Assembly: GCA_011947345.1 (NCBI GenBank)
Contig: JAAVTG010000043.1
Span: 310,001 to 374,000 of the forward strand
DNA from: Phytophthora quininea
Lineage: Eukaryota; Oomycota; Peronosporomycetes; Peronosporales; Peronosporaceae
Direction: 5' to 3'
Length of the DNA: 64,000 bases
Below, in pieces: positions 1 to 11,728 of this stretch (position 1 is its first letter; every line of letters begins with the position of its first letter). The notes below the pieces were generated by a model. That model made no database searches. It was not told the DNA's origin and saw only the letters and a program-made list of their open reading frames with translations. Made by a program: the position numbers and the translations under genes.

Positions 1-1439
1 TTCTGGTGGATGTGCTTCGCGGGTAGATATCCGTCTTGTACGAGGACTTGCCCGATCGACTGGCAACTCGTTCACAGTCCTTGGCGAGGTTGGTGGCAAT
101 GGTCGCTTGTTATCGTCGTTTGGCGGGTGGGGAGATATCGGGTGAACGATTGAACTCGGTCGGGTTGGAGCTTGTGGGGTGCTCACGGCGGGGACTTGAT
201 TTACCGACGCCGTCACATTAACATTGTGGAAAAGAAAGTTTTCCCGCATAGTTTTATAGGTCTCGAGTATGCGCGCGACTACCGGGTGTGCTTGAGGGAG
301 GTAGTGAACGCCAACTTCCATGGCACTGGCAAGTGCATCACGAGTATGGTCCGGCATGTTGAGGTTGGCCCATTCAATAGCCAGGTTGTGTAGGGTGGCA
401 GCCTTGAGCGTGTAGAATACTTCAGCAGTGCCTTCAGTTGTACCATTCGATGTCGAAGCGGTGTGCTGAGCCTCTGCAACTGCGAGACAAGCTGTGTACA
501 TGAAGCCTGCTTTACTGGGTTCCTGCAATAACCCATGCAGGCACGCTTGCAAAAAGTACGCGATGGGGAAGCGGTCACGGGTTACGAGCTTGTCGTTGAT
601 GCGCACGGCCTTCTCAGCAACTTGAAGCGCCGCTTGGTATTTCTTTTGCTTCTTGTAATAATTCGCCATATTCTGGTAAACAGCAGCTCGCTGTATGTGC
701 TTCTTGCAATATTGCAGTCCATCTCGAGCAGTTAATTCTTCGGCTTTCTTCAAAAGCTGGAAAAGCAATAAAAAAGCTGTAAGCATAATAGTTTGCAACT
801 ACCGCTTCAAAGTAAGCATACCAAAAATGCGGTATTATCTCCCCAGTAGCGGCCTTGCGAGCACCACACATGCACAGAGCAACGAGTTGAACACAGCGGA
901 TCTCGTAGTCGATGCGCAGCCACTTCAGTTCATCTTGAACTCCATCTGGTGCCTCTCCGCGCTTCTGAATACATCGTAGCTGGCACAGCAAGAGTCAGCA
1001 TCGTTATGGACAAATCAGTGGGGATGCAAAATACCAGCATTTTGGCAGCTTGTTCGTAAGTGTGCATCGCATCCATGAATCGCTCGCTGCGTTCGAGTTG
1101 TACAGATAGTGCGTCCGCACGTTTAATCTTTCCATGGCGCTATGACCGAATATGGAGGCCTACAACACAGAAAAAACAATAAGTTGATGCAGTAGGTAGT
1201 TGGATTCACTGTTCTAATCAATCATACCCCAACATGAGCGTATTGCATGCTATCTAGGGGCGGCGGTCGAACAATTTGTTGATCTCCTGAACAAACAATC
1301 GTCAGTATCCTCGGAATTCGAGGTTAACAGTGAAAAAATCACCTTCATCGGGGGCAAGCCAAACACACCGCAATTTCTTCTTGACGCGTAGATCCAGTGA
1401 CCGCATTGTCTCCAACCCGCCATGCTGAGGGGTGCTGGA
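1..1439 (-). CDS. TPR-like helical protein, 3' part, multi-exon (runs off the window)
   Basis: This is a spliced minus-strand gene read from five exons: about 1439-1343, 1286-1228, 1139-1035, 979-803 and 756-1. All introns have GT-AG ends and the reading phase carries through the last four joins. The protein is rich in paired amphipathic helices of the kind seen in TPR proteins, for example the segments around AMHTYEQAAKML and YYKKQKKYQAALQVAEKAV. It ends in a proline- and serine-rich tail that stays open to base 1, so the C-terminus lies outside the window. An in-frame ATG at 1406 could be the start, but an upstream exon as far as about 1768 cannot be excluded. I do not recognise a specific family. 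A scaffold or adaptor role is only inferred from the helical repeats. Confidence 0.6.
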
Positions 1440-1779
1440 CTGGTGAATAAATACTTAGGAACAACTGGAGTTGGCGCGGCGGATCCTTTGGCATGGGCCA
1501 GTGTAGCGGCGCTGGGGCCATTCGTCCCTCGCTCCTCGGAACTTGACACACCGGCCACTTCAGGAAGGTGGTTCAGAGACCCCACCACGGTCCTTTCCTT
1601 CATCATCCGGCGCCTCATCATGAGCCTACAATTCACGGTAACAAACACAATATTCTGGCCTGGAAGTTTTCTAAGTGAACCGTCGTCGGCCCCGCAGCAG
1701 TCGCGCGTTTCATACTGCCGCAAAACTACTCGGACCTGAGCACGAGCTTTTCCTGATAAACAATTCATTCGTAAATTAG

Positions 1780-3791
1780 CTAGTCAATGAGACCAGGCTC
1801 GATTCGCCAGAAGTTAATGTCATTGTAGGCTTCGTCAGCGAGGCTTCGTGTGCGAACTTGTGACGCAACTGCTTCTGACACAAGTTGTTCATTGTCTGCG
1901 TTGAACGACTGACTTGTCGTATTTGATGACGATTGCGGTGGAGTTGTGGCGAGCATTGTGCTGCTCTGTGCCGACAGTGGAGGCTTTGACATGAGGGAGT
2001 AAATAGGCGGGAAGATCAAATCCATGCGGGTCATCAAACTACTGTAAGACTCGTGAAAACCTGCTAGGGAACGATGCCTTACACTGCCGTCGGTAGGGTT
2101 CACCAAGAACACTTTCCCTTGAAACACCCCGACCTGCGTAAATACGATGCTGTCGGCCTGCGTCGTGCCAAAAGCCGCATAGAACGGGTTCACCTCGCAT
2201 GGGAAAAGTACACGTAGAGCATCCAGCGCAGCTACCTTAAAGTCTTGCGCATCAACAATCTCATTGCCATACGTAGAAAGCAGGCGATCTGGGGAGAACA
2301 CCGGACCCATGGGTAACGAGATGTTTTCGTCTTCTCCAGCGCCATTGTGGAGTAAAGCCTGCAGCAAATTGGCTTGCGAGAGTCCGTAGCAGGTCACGTA
2401 TACGATTCGATACCCGTTCCGTGCCAGCCTGGAGTAGAACTCTAGTGCGCCAGTGTGCATCGCAGAGGGTCCTTCCGCTTGAACATGCTGCCAGTTGCGG
2501 CACTGCTTGAAATCGCACCATCAATCTGCGCGATCACTACCTTCGCGGTCACTGGCCACAGGTATAGCTTTGCAGACACGCGTGCCATCTCACCTCCTTG
2601 CGCTCGCATCACAAACGAAATGTCATTGGTACCCACACGAAGCTGCATCTTGAGCAGATCCTCTTGCGACGGCAACAAACTCTTTTTGTAGTAAATCTCG
2701 CCCGTTAAACTGGCAGTGTCTTGTGTTGAGTTTCCGTCATCACTGGCGACTTCATCCAACGGCGTTAGTGCCAACGGCACACGCTTATATCCTGGCCGAG
2801 TAGACTTGCTGTACGATACGTCTGGCTCGCTCTTCTCCACGGCTAATTTCTTCAAAATCGTGGCTTCACTTGCACTTTTGCCCATAACATTATCGATCGG
2901 AGGCTTCTCTACTGGTAGACGTTGCGAGTACGGAACAAAACTCGAGACACAAGATACGCCTGCATGCCCACATTGTATGGCTCCAGCTTGCCGTCCACGA
3001 AGAACCGCAGCCTCGGATCAGTCAAAATAGCTGCAGCGTTCTCGCGGAAGAACTCGAACGTAACGGTGTGTTCGGAGAAAAGGCGGTACACTTCCGCCTC
3101 TGGCTGTCCTTCTTCCAACAACTCCCCGCAAAGCGACATGGACGGATGGTCGAAGCGAGCATTGTCTGCATCGATTTCAGCTGCCGAAGTGGCTTCGATG
3201 TCCACAGCATCAAAGTACACCGAGGCGCTTTTGGTCATTTCTGGGAGGTCGTCCTCCTCTTCAGTGCCAGGCCTCACTACGGGAAGAGCTCCCCACCCCC
3301 ACGTCATGCGGTCGCTCGCCTCGTCGTGCATCTGCTCGGCATCCTCTTCATCTTCTGGCTGACCAGCCTGCTCTCCGATGGAGAACGGCGTTGGTTCTTC
3401 GCCGTTGATGGGACTCGGCAGCGGCGACGCTGCGTAATCTTTCTCTTCCACGGGCTCCTGCACCTGCTGGACGAAATACGCCTCTCCAGCTGCGCCCAAC
3501 TGCAATACAACCCAGCAAAAGGTTAGTGAACAGGCCAGAGCCATAGTTAATCACTTGCGTGGCCTTCTGTACCTTCATGCGCACGTCCACGGCCTGCCCG
3601 TTGACTTCAACGGTGATCTGCGTCTTGTCCTGCGGCTGGCGGCGGCTGCCCGCGCCAAAGTGCACGTGGAACGGCGAGCACTGCAGCGCGCCGTCGTCCT
3701 GCTGCACCGCCAGCACGTCGATGGCGCCCGAGCCGGCGTCCCCGTGGAACACGTTGCTCACGTAGTCCTTGACCGAGTAGATGACGTTCAT
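1780..3791 (-). CDS. Lipin-like protein (N-LIP and LNS2 domains)
   Basis: Lipins are Mg-dependent phosphatidate phosphatases at the ER and nucleus. Exon 1 (3791-3573) encodes an N-LIP domain starting MNVIYSVKDYVSNVF and ends at AAG|GTACAG. Exon 2 starts at 3499. It holds an acidic linker, the SMSLCGELL motif, the helical region before LNS2, and then LNS2 itself (IYLW-like KLYLWPVTAKVV, then GALEFYSRLARNGYRIVYVT, SPDRLL, FKVAALDAL, PFYAAFG). Two one-base deficits break the frame, at the CC near 2932 and the CCC near 2467. The residue that normally acts as nucleophile in the DxDGT motif is Gln here (QIDGA), so catalysis is doubtful and the domain may only bind lipid, as in PITPNM/Nir proteins. 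Family call is confident; activity is not. Confidence 0.85.
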
Positions 3792-4773
3792 GCTTAGGGC
3801 TCAGTATACCAACACGGCCGCTTCAATGCAGAGTGGAGCGATGGCCGAGTTGCGCTCGCGGATGCGGAAAGCAAAGTGAAGCTACAACGTCGGGCGTGTT
3901 CCCGCAATTGACCTGGGTCGGTTTTTCGGTCGTCGCGTCGTCGGTCTCAGGTGCCGACCGGACTGGAGCTGTCTGTCTGTCTTGAAACAATGAAGGCGAG
4001 TGTCGACGGGGTCCGCCTGGAAGAAGCTTGCTCGCGAAGGCGCCAATCTGAAAATGGCAGCATCTGCCTCCCGGGCTGCAGTGCAGCTGGTTTTGAGCCC
4101 ATTCTCGCGCCATCTTGAAATTCCGATCTTGCGCCGTTCATTGGTCGCCGCGATATTTCAGAGGTTGAAACCTGCATTTCCAGGCGAGATTCAACCGGGA
4201 TGCATGACTTGGTCGGCAGGTGACGCTCCCCGCCCGGCCAGGCTCGTCATATTGGTGTCGCAGGACGGCAGTCGAGCGTTGTTGGCATCGAGAGCGAAAT
4301 GGATGAACATCGTGGACTTGATCCGGCAGGAGAACTCGATGGGTCTTCAAACATCCTCCACATCGCGAGCGGAATCTTGCCGATAAATTTGGGGCGATCT
4401 CGTCGCTGCGATCTGCGGTGCCGGTGCATGCAACGTGAGGCGAGGCGGCCGATATGTCGCGTCAAGTGAGCGACGTCGCATGCTCAACACGGCGACCGAA
4501 ACGCACGACGAGCAGCGGCCTGTCAAAGGCGATCAACGAAGCAGCCAGCCCGTCAACGCGGGTGGCGAAGTAATGACGTCCAGATGCCGTTAAACGACTG
4601 TGATCGAGGAAAGCTTGTTGGTGTTGCAGTCGCTGCTCAAAGCGCAAGATGCGTAAAGGCCGCCAAGAAGGCTTGAGTGATTCATAACATAATTTTCTAT
4701 TTCGCCTCGGTGCCTTGCCCTGGCAAACAATTGTGATGCTACTGAAGCTGCTAGCTCAGTCCTCTCGACTCCC
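3792..4773. other. Intergenic, no supported gene
   Basis: The only open frames are short, overlap on both strands and match no family I recognise. This stretch separates the lipin-like 5' end from the 3' end of the first LRAT-fold gene and probably holds the lipin promoter. Confidence 0.5.
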
Positions 4774-5957
4774 TCATAAATGCGTAATGATGTCGGGACC
4801 GGTGCCGCGCTGCTCTTCCTCGAACTCGAGCATACTCATGGACCTTGTCTCCTCAACGCTCTTGGCGTGATTGTACGCTTTCGTGATGAGATTGATGTCC
4901 GGCGGCACGTACGTGCAGGTCCGCTCGTCCACCTTGCCCATCTGCGGCATCGCGACGGCACGAACTCAAAGTACGAGGCATCTCCGCGGAGACTCACGTC
5001 CACCAGAAGGCCGTCGTCGCGCGTGCCAATATATCTGCGGTGCTGGTTCATGCTGTTCAAATGGCCAGCAGACGAGTACTCCCACCGCATCCCAGACGTG
5101 CCGCGGAGACAATTGGCCTTCTTCATGCGCAAGTCGCGGAAGCACGACAGAGTCGAGCGGCTGAAAACGTATCGGCCGGACTCTTCATGGTAGAACGCGA
5201 CCTTGACGCAGTTGTACTCCTTCGAGTAGCACTCGAGCCGGAAGGGTGTGCGGCCGCAGGCCTCGGGGTCGTCGCCCTGCGGCACGACACGAACGTGAAC
5301 TCTGTCGTCGGAAATGCGGACGTACTCGGTGCCATGAACACGCAGGTAGACCTTCGACCCGGACAGCCTCAACACGTTCGTCACCACCGTGCGAGAGACA
5401 GCCTTGATCTCTTCAATCTCCGTCTCCAGTGCGTCCACGTCCTCCTTCGAGAGCCGCTTCTCGAACGGCACTCGGCCCTTGGCCTGCGTCAGAATCTGCT
5501 TGGACCACTGCTGCCCAGTCTTGCACCAGTGCGCCGCGTGCTCGCAGTTCTGGGTGAAGATGTTGAAGTCGCCCTTGCCCAGGCCTAGCAGGAACTTGCA
5601 GCGCGCCAGCACCACCTCGGGCAGATCCGACTTGCCGCGATGCACTTCCCCACTTGGACAGAAAGTCTCGGAACGCCGACGTGTGATACTCGACCAGCCG
5701 TAGATTGGCTTCACTTCGGTTGTACAGGAACTCCTCCAGCGTCGATATTCGGAAGCATGAGTCGGCTTGGGCTTCCTGTAGCCCTGCAGCGGACTCCACA
5801 CGTGACAGACGCGGATGTCGGCGACTCGGTCTCCAGAGGCCCAGACGATGCCGTGGTGCTGGTACGAGAACGGCCAGCGACTGTAGTCCCAGATGCAAAT
5901 GTGGTCTCCTGGTCGCAGCGACTCCACGCTCAGCACGCGCGTGTACACGCCGCCCAT
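4774..5957 (-). CDS. LRAT-fold (NlpC/P60 superfamily) protein, copy A
   Basis: LRAT-type enzymes are thiol acyltransferases or phospholipases acting on membrane lipids. Start ATG at 5957 (MGGVYTRVLSVESLRPGDHI). The catalytic-type His lies in YQHHGIVW (residues 32-39) and the catalytic Cys in the QNCEHAA motif. A second region follows, with several short beta-like strands (around GSKVYLRVHG, CFRDLRMKK, QHRRYIGTRDDGLLVDVSLRGD). It resembles a fascin-like beta-trefoil, but that is inference. The frame shifts near 5778 (a C short), near 5648-5651 (a G-run two short) and near 4950, and ends at TGA 4774-4776. The paralogue at 7961-9176 shows which frame is right in each part. The tail YVPPDINLITKAYNH matches YTPPDIHQVTRTYNH of copy C. 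Confidence 0.75.
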
Positions 5958-6344
5958 GGTACTCCGCTGTCCGCTTCAATCACTTGTGGACCGCCCCGCA
6001 AATTCTTATTTGACCTGTCGTCCTTAGGCAGCGAATCAGCAGCGCCCTTGATTTTGACAAAGAAGATCGTACGACGGAGTGGCAAGGCAGCAAGCAGGAC
6101 ACGGCGGTGTGCGTAGTGCGTAGGAAGCGAGGACACCAGCGAGAACACCTGCCGCCTTTGACCAGGTCGTTCCAAAAATGAATGCAATGCGGGTGGATAT
6201 TTAGGTCGCGCGCGTGACGAGCACGCCCGAACAGCTATCCTGGTGGCCGACACGCTTCGGTGGTTGGAAACAACCGCCGTGCTCGACGGACGACTCGGTC
6301 GATCGACGATTTCACGGGCAGCCAGCCAGCCTTGCGTGCAGTCG
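5958..6344. other. Short intergenic spacer between LRAT-fold copies A and B
   Basis: About 390 bp with no convincing ORF. It would hold the promoter of copy A. The true 3' limit of copy B is uncertain, so part of this could be its 3' end. Confidence 0.4.
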
Positions 6345-7276
6345 TTATGGGAGCCGGAAGGCATTTTGACGGATCCTCAACTCCACGTCAACGCGTCTGT
6401 CCCTTTGCGACTCAAGTGGCCAGCAGTGTCGGCTTGGGGCCGAGTGCGGTGCTGTCAAGAACGACGCGGCGAAGTCTACGTGACGGTGCAAGTCGAGGTG
6501 AAGGTGCGGCTTTTTGAAGGCGTTCTTCACGCTGCTCGACCAGATTGGGCTCTTGAAACGCAGCTGGTGGAAGTTGGCGGGCAATGGAGGACCTTTGAAG
6601 ACGTTGCGAGCCATGGCTCGACGAACGTCGGCCATTTCTATCGAGAAGCTATCCAGCCAGAAGAGCGTCCTGGGCCCCAGGTGGGCTTTGCCGATAAGTT
6701 TGACGTGCCTGGTCTCCGTTGCGGTCGTACGCGAGATCATCTGCAGCAGCTCAATTTGCTGGCTGAAAGTCGCGATATCCTCGAGCAGTTGACGATCTTC
6801 AAACGGCACACGGCCGTGTCCTGGCGTCAGCGTCTGGGTGCACCACTGCTCGCCAGTCTTGCACCACCGCGCTGCATGCTCGCAGTTTTGCGTGATCGGA
6901 TTGTAGTCACCTCGACCGCGACCAAGCAGAAGGTGCACCGTGCCATGACGATGGCAAGTGGATCTGCCTCGGAGCGATCGGAAGATGTCCCGCTGTGTTC
7001 ATTGTATTCGACGAGCCTCAAGTCGTTTGCGTCACGGTGATAGAGGAATTGATCTAGCGATGTCACTCGAAAGTACGAGTCGCTCTGGGCCTGCTGAAAG
7101 CCTTCCAGCGGAGTCCAGACGTGGCAAATTCGAACGTCTTCAAGCTTGTCTCCAGCCGCCCAGACGATGCCGTGGTGCTGGTATGACAATGGCCAATGAC
7201 TTCGGTCCCAAATGAAGATGTGATCTCCTGGCTGTAGTGCTTCGAGTCTAACTGAGCGAGTGTTCACGCTGCCCAT
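6345..7276 (-). CDS. LRAT-fold protein, copy B (divergent C-terminus)
   Basis: The start at 7276 (MGSVNTRSVRLEALQPGDHI) aligns with copies A and C. The catalytic-type His is in SYQHHGIVW and the Cys in TQNCEHAARW. The region CHVWTPLEGFQQAQSDSYFR is uninterrupted here and serves as the internal reference for the frame breaks in A and C. One base is missing at about 6929, between ARCTF and LLGRGRGDYN. After about residue 230 the protein no longer follows the beta-rich second domain of A and C, and the recognisable repeat motifs are absent. Copy B is therefore either diverged or truncated in its second domain. The end at 6345 is simply the first in-frame stop and is weakly supported. Confidence 0.65.
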
Positions 7277-7960
7277 GCTGGGAGATTTACTGGAGTCTGG
7301 AAAGTGAAAAATGGAGTGGCGATTTCCAGGCCCTTTTCGGCTTCCGTAAGCTGGAGGAAACACGTCAATTTTGGTGAAAATGTTTGTCGACCGGCATCAA
7401 CACGGTGGTAAACACCTTGAGCCTGTTGCTGGATGACACTCATCGCGCCTTGATCAGTATCGCACACAACAATTTGTTGAGTGGGCACCAACTTCAAGAA
7501 CTGCAACACACGAATCAAAGATTCAACCATATTCATGCTTCATCGGCTTATCTTGCGGTCGTACTGCTTGCTGCGATCTGCTTTCGATCGCGCAGCACGG
7601 CAATGCCAGCCTGTCGATAAATTAAAAGTCTCGCTTCCTGCTTTCGATGCGTCTTAGTATTCTTCTCCTTTCTGCTCTGCAACTGTGGGCGGCTGGATGG
7701 ACAAGTCTGGCGCCAATGCCAGACGCATACTAAAAACATTCGTTAAACTACAGGGCCCCAACCGCCTCGGTCACCATTCTGACGAAGAGAATGGTGACTC
7801 AAAGCTGGGGTAGGTCGTGCAGTAGCAGCAGCATAATACCGTGCTCTCGCACGCAACCGATTTCGCAGCTAGCGCTGCCTGAGGCGCGGTGCACTTGTTT
7901 GGTCGCTGTTGGAGCTTGCTTGCTTTTCCGACACCAAGGTGAATCCACAAATTGTCCCCA
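7277..7960. other. Intergenic, no supported gene
   Basis: Only short overlapping ORFs with no recognisable motif. The stretch separates LRAT-fold copies B and C and should contain the copy B promoter. Confidence 0.5.
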
Positions 7961-9176
7961 TCAACCTTCACGGAAAGTCGGCAGGGTTGCGACTGCTGTT
8001 GCTCGGTCTGACGTGGGGGTTAGCGTTGTGGAAGCAGGCGACGACTTGATGAGCTCGGCCGCCTTATAGTCCTGCATGCTCCTGGACTCGGTGTTCTTGA
8101 TGGACTTTTCGTGGTTGTACGTGCGCGTCACCTGGTGAATGTCCGGTGGCGTATACGCCTCGGCCGGTCCATCGCACGCGACAAACTCCACGCGCGCAGC
8201 ATCTCCACGCATGCTCACGTCGAGAAGCAGACCGTCATCACGGACACCTACGTACCGTCGGTGCTGGTTCATGCTTTTAAGGTAGCCCAGGGTCGAGTAC
8301 TCCCAGGTCAAGCCGCTCTTGCCGCGAACCTGCATCGGCTTCTTCATGCGCAGATCGCGGAAGCACGAGAACGTCGAGCGGCTGAACATGTAGCAGCCTG
8401 TCTCTTCGTGGAAGAAGCGCACGCGGATGCTGTTGTATCCCCTGGCGTAGCACTCCAAGCGGAACGCAGTGCGGCCGCACGTCGTCGGGTCGTCTCCTGC
8501 GGCACCATACCGACCTGTCCGTCCGCCTGCACCTGCACGTAGTGGTTGCCCTTGATGCGTAGGAACACCTTGGAGCCCGACAATTTGGTCACGTTGCTGA
8601 CGACGGACCTGGAGATGCCCTGGATCTCCTCCACCTGCTTGACGAGTTCGTCCACGTCTTCCTTGGCGAGTCTCTTTTCGAACGGCACTCTGCCTTTGAC
8701 CTTGGTGAGCGTTTGCTTGCACCACTGCTCGCCTGTCATGCACCAGTGCGCTGCGTGCTCGCAGTTCTGCGTGAAAATGTTAAAATCTCCTCGCCCCAGT
8801 CCCAGCAGGAACTTGCACCGCGCCAGCACCACCTCGGGCAGGTCGGCCTTGCTCAAGTGCACTTCTCCCCATCGGGACAGCACTTCTCGCAGTCCAGACG
8901 TGTGGTACTCAACCAGGCGCAGGTGCTTCTGCTTGCGGTTGTCCAGGAACTCCTCCAGCGTCGAGATGCGGAAGCACGAGTCCGCCTGCGCCTCTTGGAA
9001 GCCTTCGAGGGGCTCCACACGTGGCACACGCGGATGTCGGAGGCTGTGGCGCCCGAGGCCCAGACGATGCCGTGGTGCTGGTACGAGATGGGCCAGCGAC
9101 TGTAGTCCCAGATGCACACGTGGTCGCCGGGCCGCAGCGACGCCACGTTCAGCACGCGCGTATACATGTTGCCCAT
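7961..9176 (-). CDS. LRAT-fold protein, copy C
   Basis: Start ATG at 9176 (MGNMYTRVLNVASLRPGDHV); the same frame stays open further upstream, but the start is fixed by alignment with copies A and B. The His motif is YQHHGIVW and the Cys motif TQNCEHAAHW. The second domain is full length (GSKVFLRIKG, CGRTAFRLECYARGYNSIRV, CFRDLRMKKP, RRYVGVRDDGLLLDVSMRGD), followed by YTPPDIHQVTRTYNHEKS and a low-complexity tail. The frame breaks in the CCCC run at 9009-9012 and at the GG near 8496, each one base short. It lies tandem and co-oriented with A and B, which indicates local duplication. A lipid-modifying role is inferred from the family. Confidence 0.75.
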
Positions 9177-10150
9177 GGCTCTGGTGGCTCTGCTCTCGGT
9201 TCTTCCGGTGCGAGTGGAGGCGCGGCACAGCAGCGAGATTAAGTGACTGACTGAACGACCGCCTATGGAGTGAACGGGAAAGCGAAAGTGATCTGCAGGC
9301 TGCGGACCGCGGCACTGCAAGCGCGATGGTAACGCTGAACTCGTGCGTGATGCCGCCGGTGTGTTGTTTCGCACGCATATGCATCTACAGGGTTCCACAA
9401 ATGACCTCATTTTTGTATGGGATCTGCGCATGAGACATGTGTGGGTACATGACCGGCTCAGCTCCTGGAATAAGATTATTCGTACACTAATATAGGAAGC
9501 GAATGACCTAGGATAGGTTGTAACGCGGCAGACATGCTTTTCGCGCCAAAAGTGGTGCACATGTTCATTCCTTTCCTTCACGATCAGGGTTCGCAAAACC
9601 CAGGCTGCTACATGTGCTTTGGGTGGGATTTCTAGCGTTTGGGGCGGGATAATGAAAATAGGGGTTTTATTCATAGGGTTTAAAAGTTGATTACCAAACA
9701 TAGCACGGTCTCCACATTTCATAATTTTCTTTGTGTTTGTGTTAGGTACGTCAAAATGAGGGTGGGGTCGTCAAATAGCTTTCCATTAATCATTAGGAAT
9801 GTAACTGAGTAGAAGCGGAAGGAGAAGATGTTAGAAGTAAAACCAAAATGAATTAAAAAGTTAGCACGCATAGTTGTAAAGTCCTACGACTAACTTTGAG
9901 ACCTGTTCTCGTCTGCATGTGAAGGTGGCACACGTAGTTTTTCTCCATCTTCTAGCATAACGGCGCCAAGCTACCGACTTTCCTTTGTCATGGCATACAT
10001 CTGATGTGACGTGCAGAGACCAGAAATTCGGTGTCCCGGCTAAATGGAGTTGTGAGTGCTCGTGGCGCACAAATAATGAAAAGGCAAACAAAGCGCAAAA
10101 CGCTGCTATATTTTCTAGTCATGCAATACCACAGCTCGAAAAACATCGTC
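9177..10150. other. Intergenic, no supported gene
   Basis: AT-richer stretch between LRAT-fold copy C and the pogo-like remnant. I see no coding motif and could not identify the transposon's end here. Confidence 0.45.
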
Positions 10151-10176
10151 GAAATCTTCATCCAAACTAAATTCTC

Positions 10177-11728
10177 CTAGCACCTCGTCGACTTGTTTCG
10201 TTCGCTTGGCTTCTTCCACAATATCTGCTGCATCCTCCACTTCAACCACTTCGCCCAACTGTTCACCACCCCAGTCATGTAGCAGATCGCATTTTTTAAG
10301 CCCCCGACTACGGTTTCCGATGTAGTCTTCATCCACGCATCGTTGACCCAGCTGCGATCTGGGGGCTGCAACTTAAAGAGACACCAGGTGTACGGCTTGT
10401 AGTTGCACTCGTAGGTCATGAATCCAAAGATTTCGCAGTCGTGTTTTGGGCGGGCCGTTCCAAGTGGCGTCGGTCGGCTGACACACCGACGTAGCGTTTG
10501 GCGGGACCTTCATCAGCGTGACGTCAATTGCTTCAGCATGCTCGGTGACTTCCTTGCACCAGTGTCCAGAAAAGTCATCGAGTAACAGCAGCACCGGCTC
10601 ACGCGGCTGTGGGCGATCAGCAAAATGAAACGTTAGCCACTGAATAGTCAGATAGCTATTCCACCAGCCTAAATCATTAAAATATGTTAGGATTATTTGA
10701 AAAAAACATATATATATTAGCTTCGTCAAAACTTTCCTTTTGCGTTTGCGTACACCTGCATACCGAAGTCAATTTGCGCAGGCGAAGCATCTTTTCGCCA
10801 CATATTGGTGCTGAATCCGTGGCGTGCCTCGTGGTTCTCTCCGCGCCGTTCCTCCATCGAAGATGGGCGCACCTTAAAAACGACGAACGGCGCGTACTTT
10901 TCCTAGTCGAATCACCAAGGAGAATGACCGTGGCGCGGTCTTTCTACTTGCCGCCGCACCGCACCCAAACGGTTTTGATACCCGTCCTGTGCAGTGTTTT
11001 TAGGGAGATATTCGAAGCAAGCAGCTAGTTAAGAGAACATGAACACGTACGTTTGTCCACTAGTTACGAATCGAATTACAAATAAAATGAAAATCGTACC
11101 AGTCTGATCAGCATTGAATATGCGCGTTGCCCCAATCTCCTGAGCTTTTTCCTTGACCGCTTTTGCGAAGTCCTCAGCAATTTTCGCGAGTTGTGGGGTC
11201 GAATTTGGCCTTGCCATGTCTTGCACCGAAGTGAAAAACGGTGGCGCAACTTGAAGCGCTTTTGCCAGCTCCACGAAGCTTTAAAAACGTTTTATTCGAG
11301 GCCTTTGCAACTTCAAGGGCCTGGATGCGCAGCATTGTCGGGGCAACTGGAACGCCTTCCTCACGCATTTCATTTACCCATTTAACTAATGACAGCTCTT
11401 CATCACCAGATAGCGCGGTTCCCAGGCCCATTTTGCGCGTCCTCCTCTTTGCTGCGCCACCTGACTGGCTGCGGAGCGCTGCGATCTTGCGACGCTTTCG
11501 ACCCCATGACAAGATTAGCGTTCTGCGACTGTGATACTTTGAGTCTGCTAGCTTAGGGTAAAAACGAGTCATAGTACGCCTGATGTCCCCAAACTCTTTG
11601 AGGTGGTTCAAGACACGAAGTTTCTCGTCAGCGGGGTACGATTCTGTCTGGTTCGTCGGTTCTTGTCGACCTTGGCCGCCAGCCAGGCGAGGTCGTCCTT
11701 TTGGTCGTCTCTTCTGGGGTTCTGCCAT
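10177..11728 (-). pseudogene. Pogo/CENP-B-like DDE transposase remnant
   Basis: The N-terminal exon (11728 to about 11112) encodes a basic, helix-turn-helix-rich DNA-binding region, ending in the first catalytic Asp motif IFNADQTG. An intron with GTACGA and AG ends follows. The next part reads FEYLPK and then, in a shifted frame, a region typical of this family (KTVWVRCGGK, a TAG stop, KDRATVILLGDS). The second Asp motif LLLLDDFSGHW and the CQPTDATWNGP motif follow near 10600-10450. With a nonsense codon and several frame changes the gene is dead. I did not find its terminal inverted repeats or target duplication, so the element limits are unknown. Confidence 0.75.

Noticed and set aside
3823..4650. 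Several overlapping ORFs of 60-130 codons upstream of the lipin-like gene
   Set aside because: They overlap on both strands, lack motifs, and look like chance frames in GC-rich DNA.
4774..9176. Programmed frameshifting in the LRAT-fold genes
   Set aside because: Breaks lie at different places in each paralogue and always correspond to a base missing from a homopolymer, which fits sequencing error better than a conserved slippery site.
10177..11728. Terminal inverted repeats for the pogo-like remnant
   Set aside because: I looked in about 9400-10150 and 11729-11940 and found no convincing inverted pair or TA duplication.
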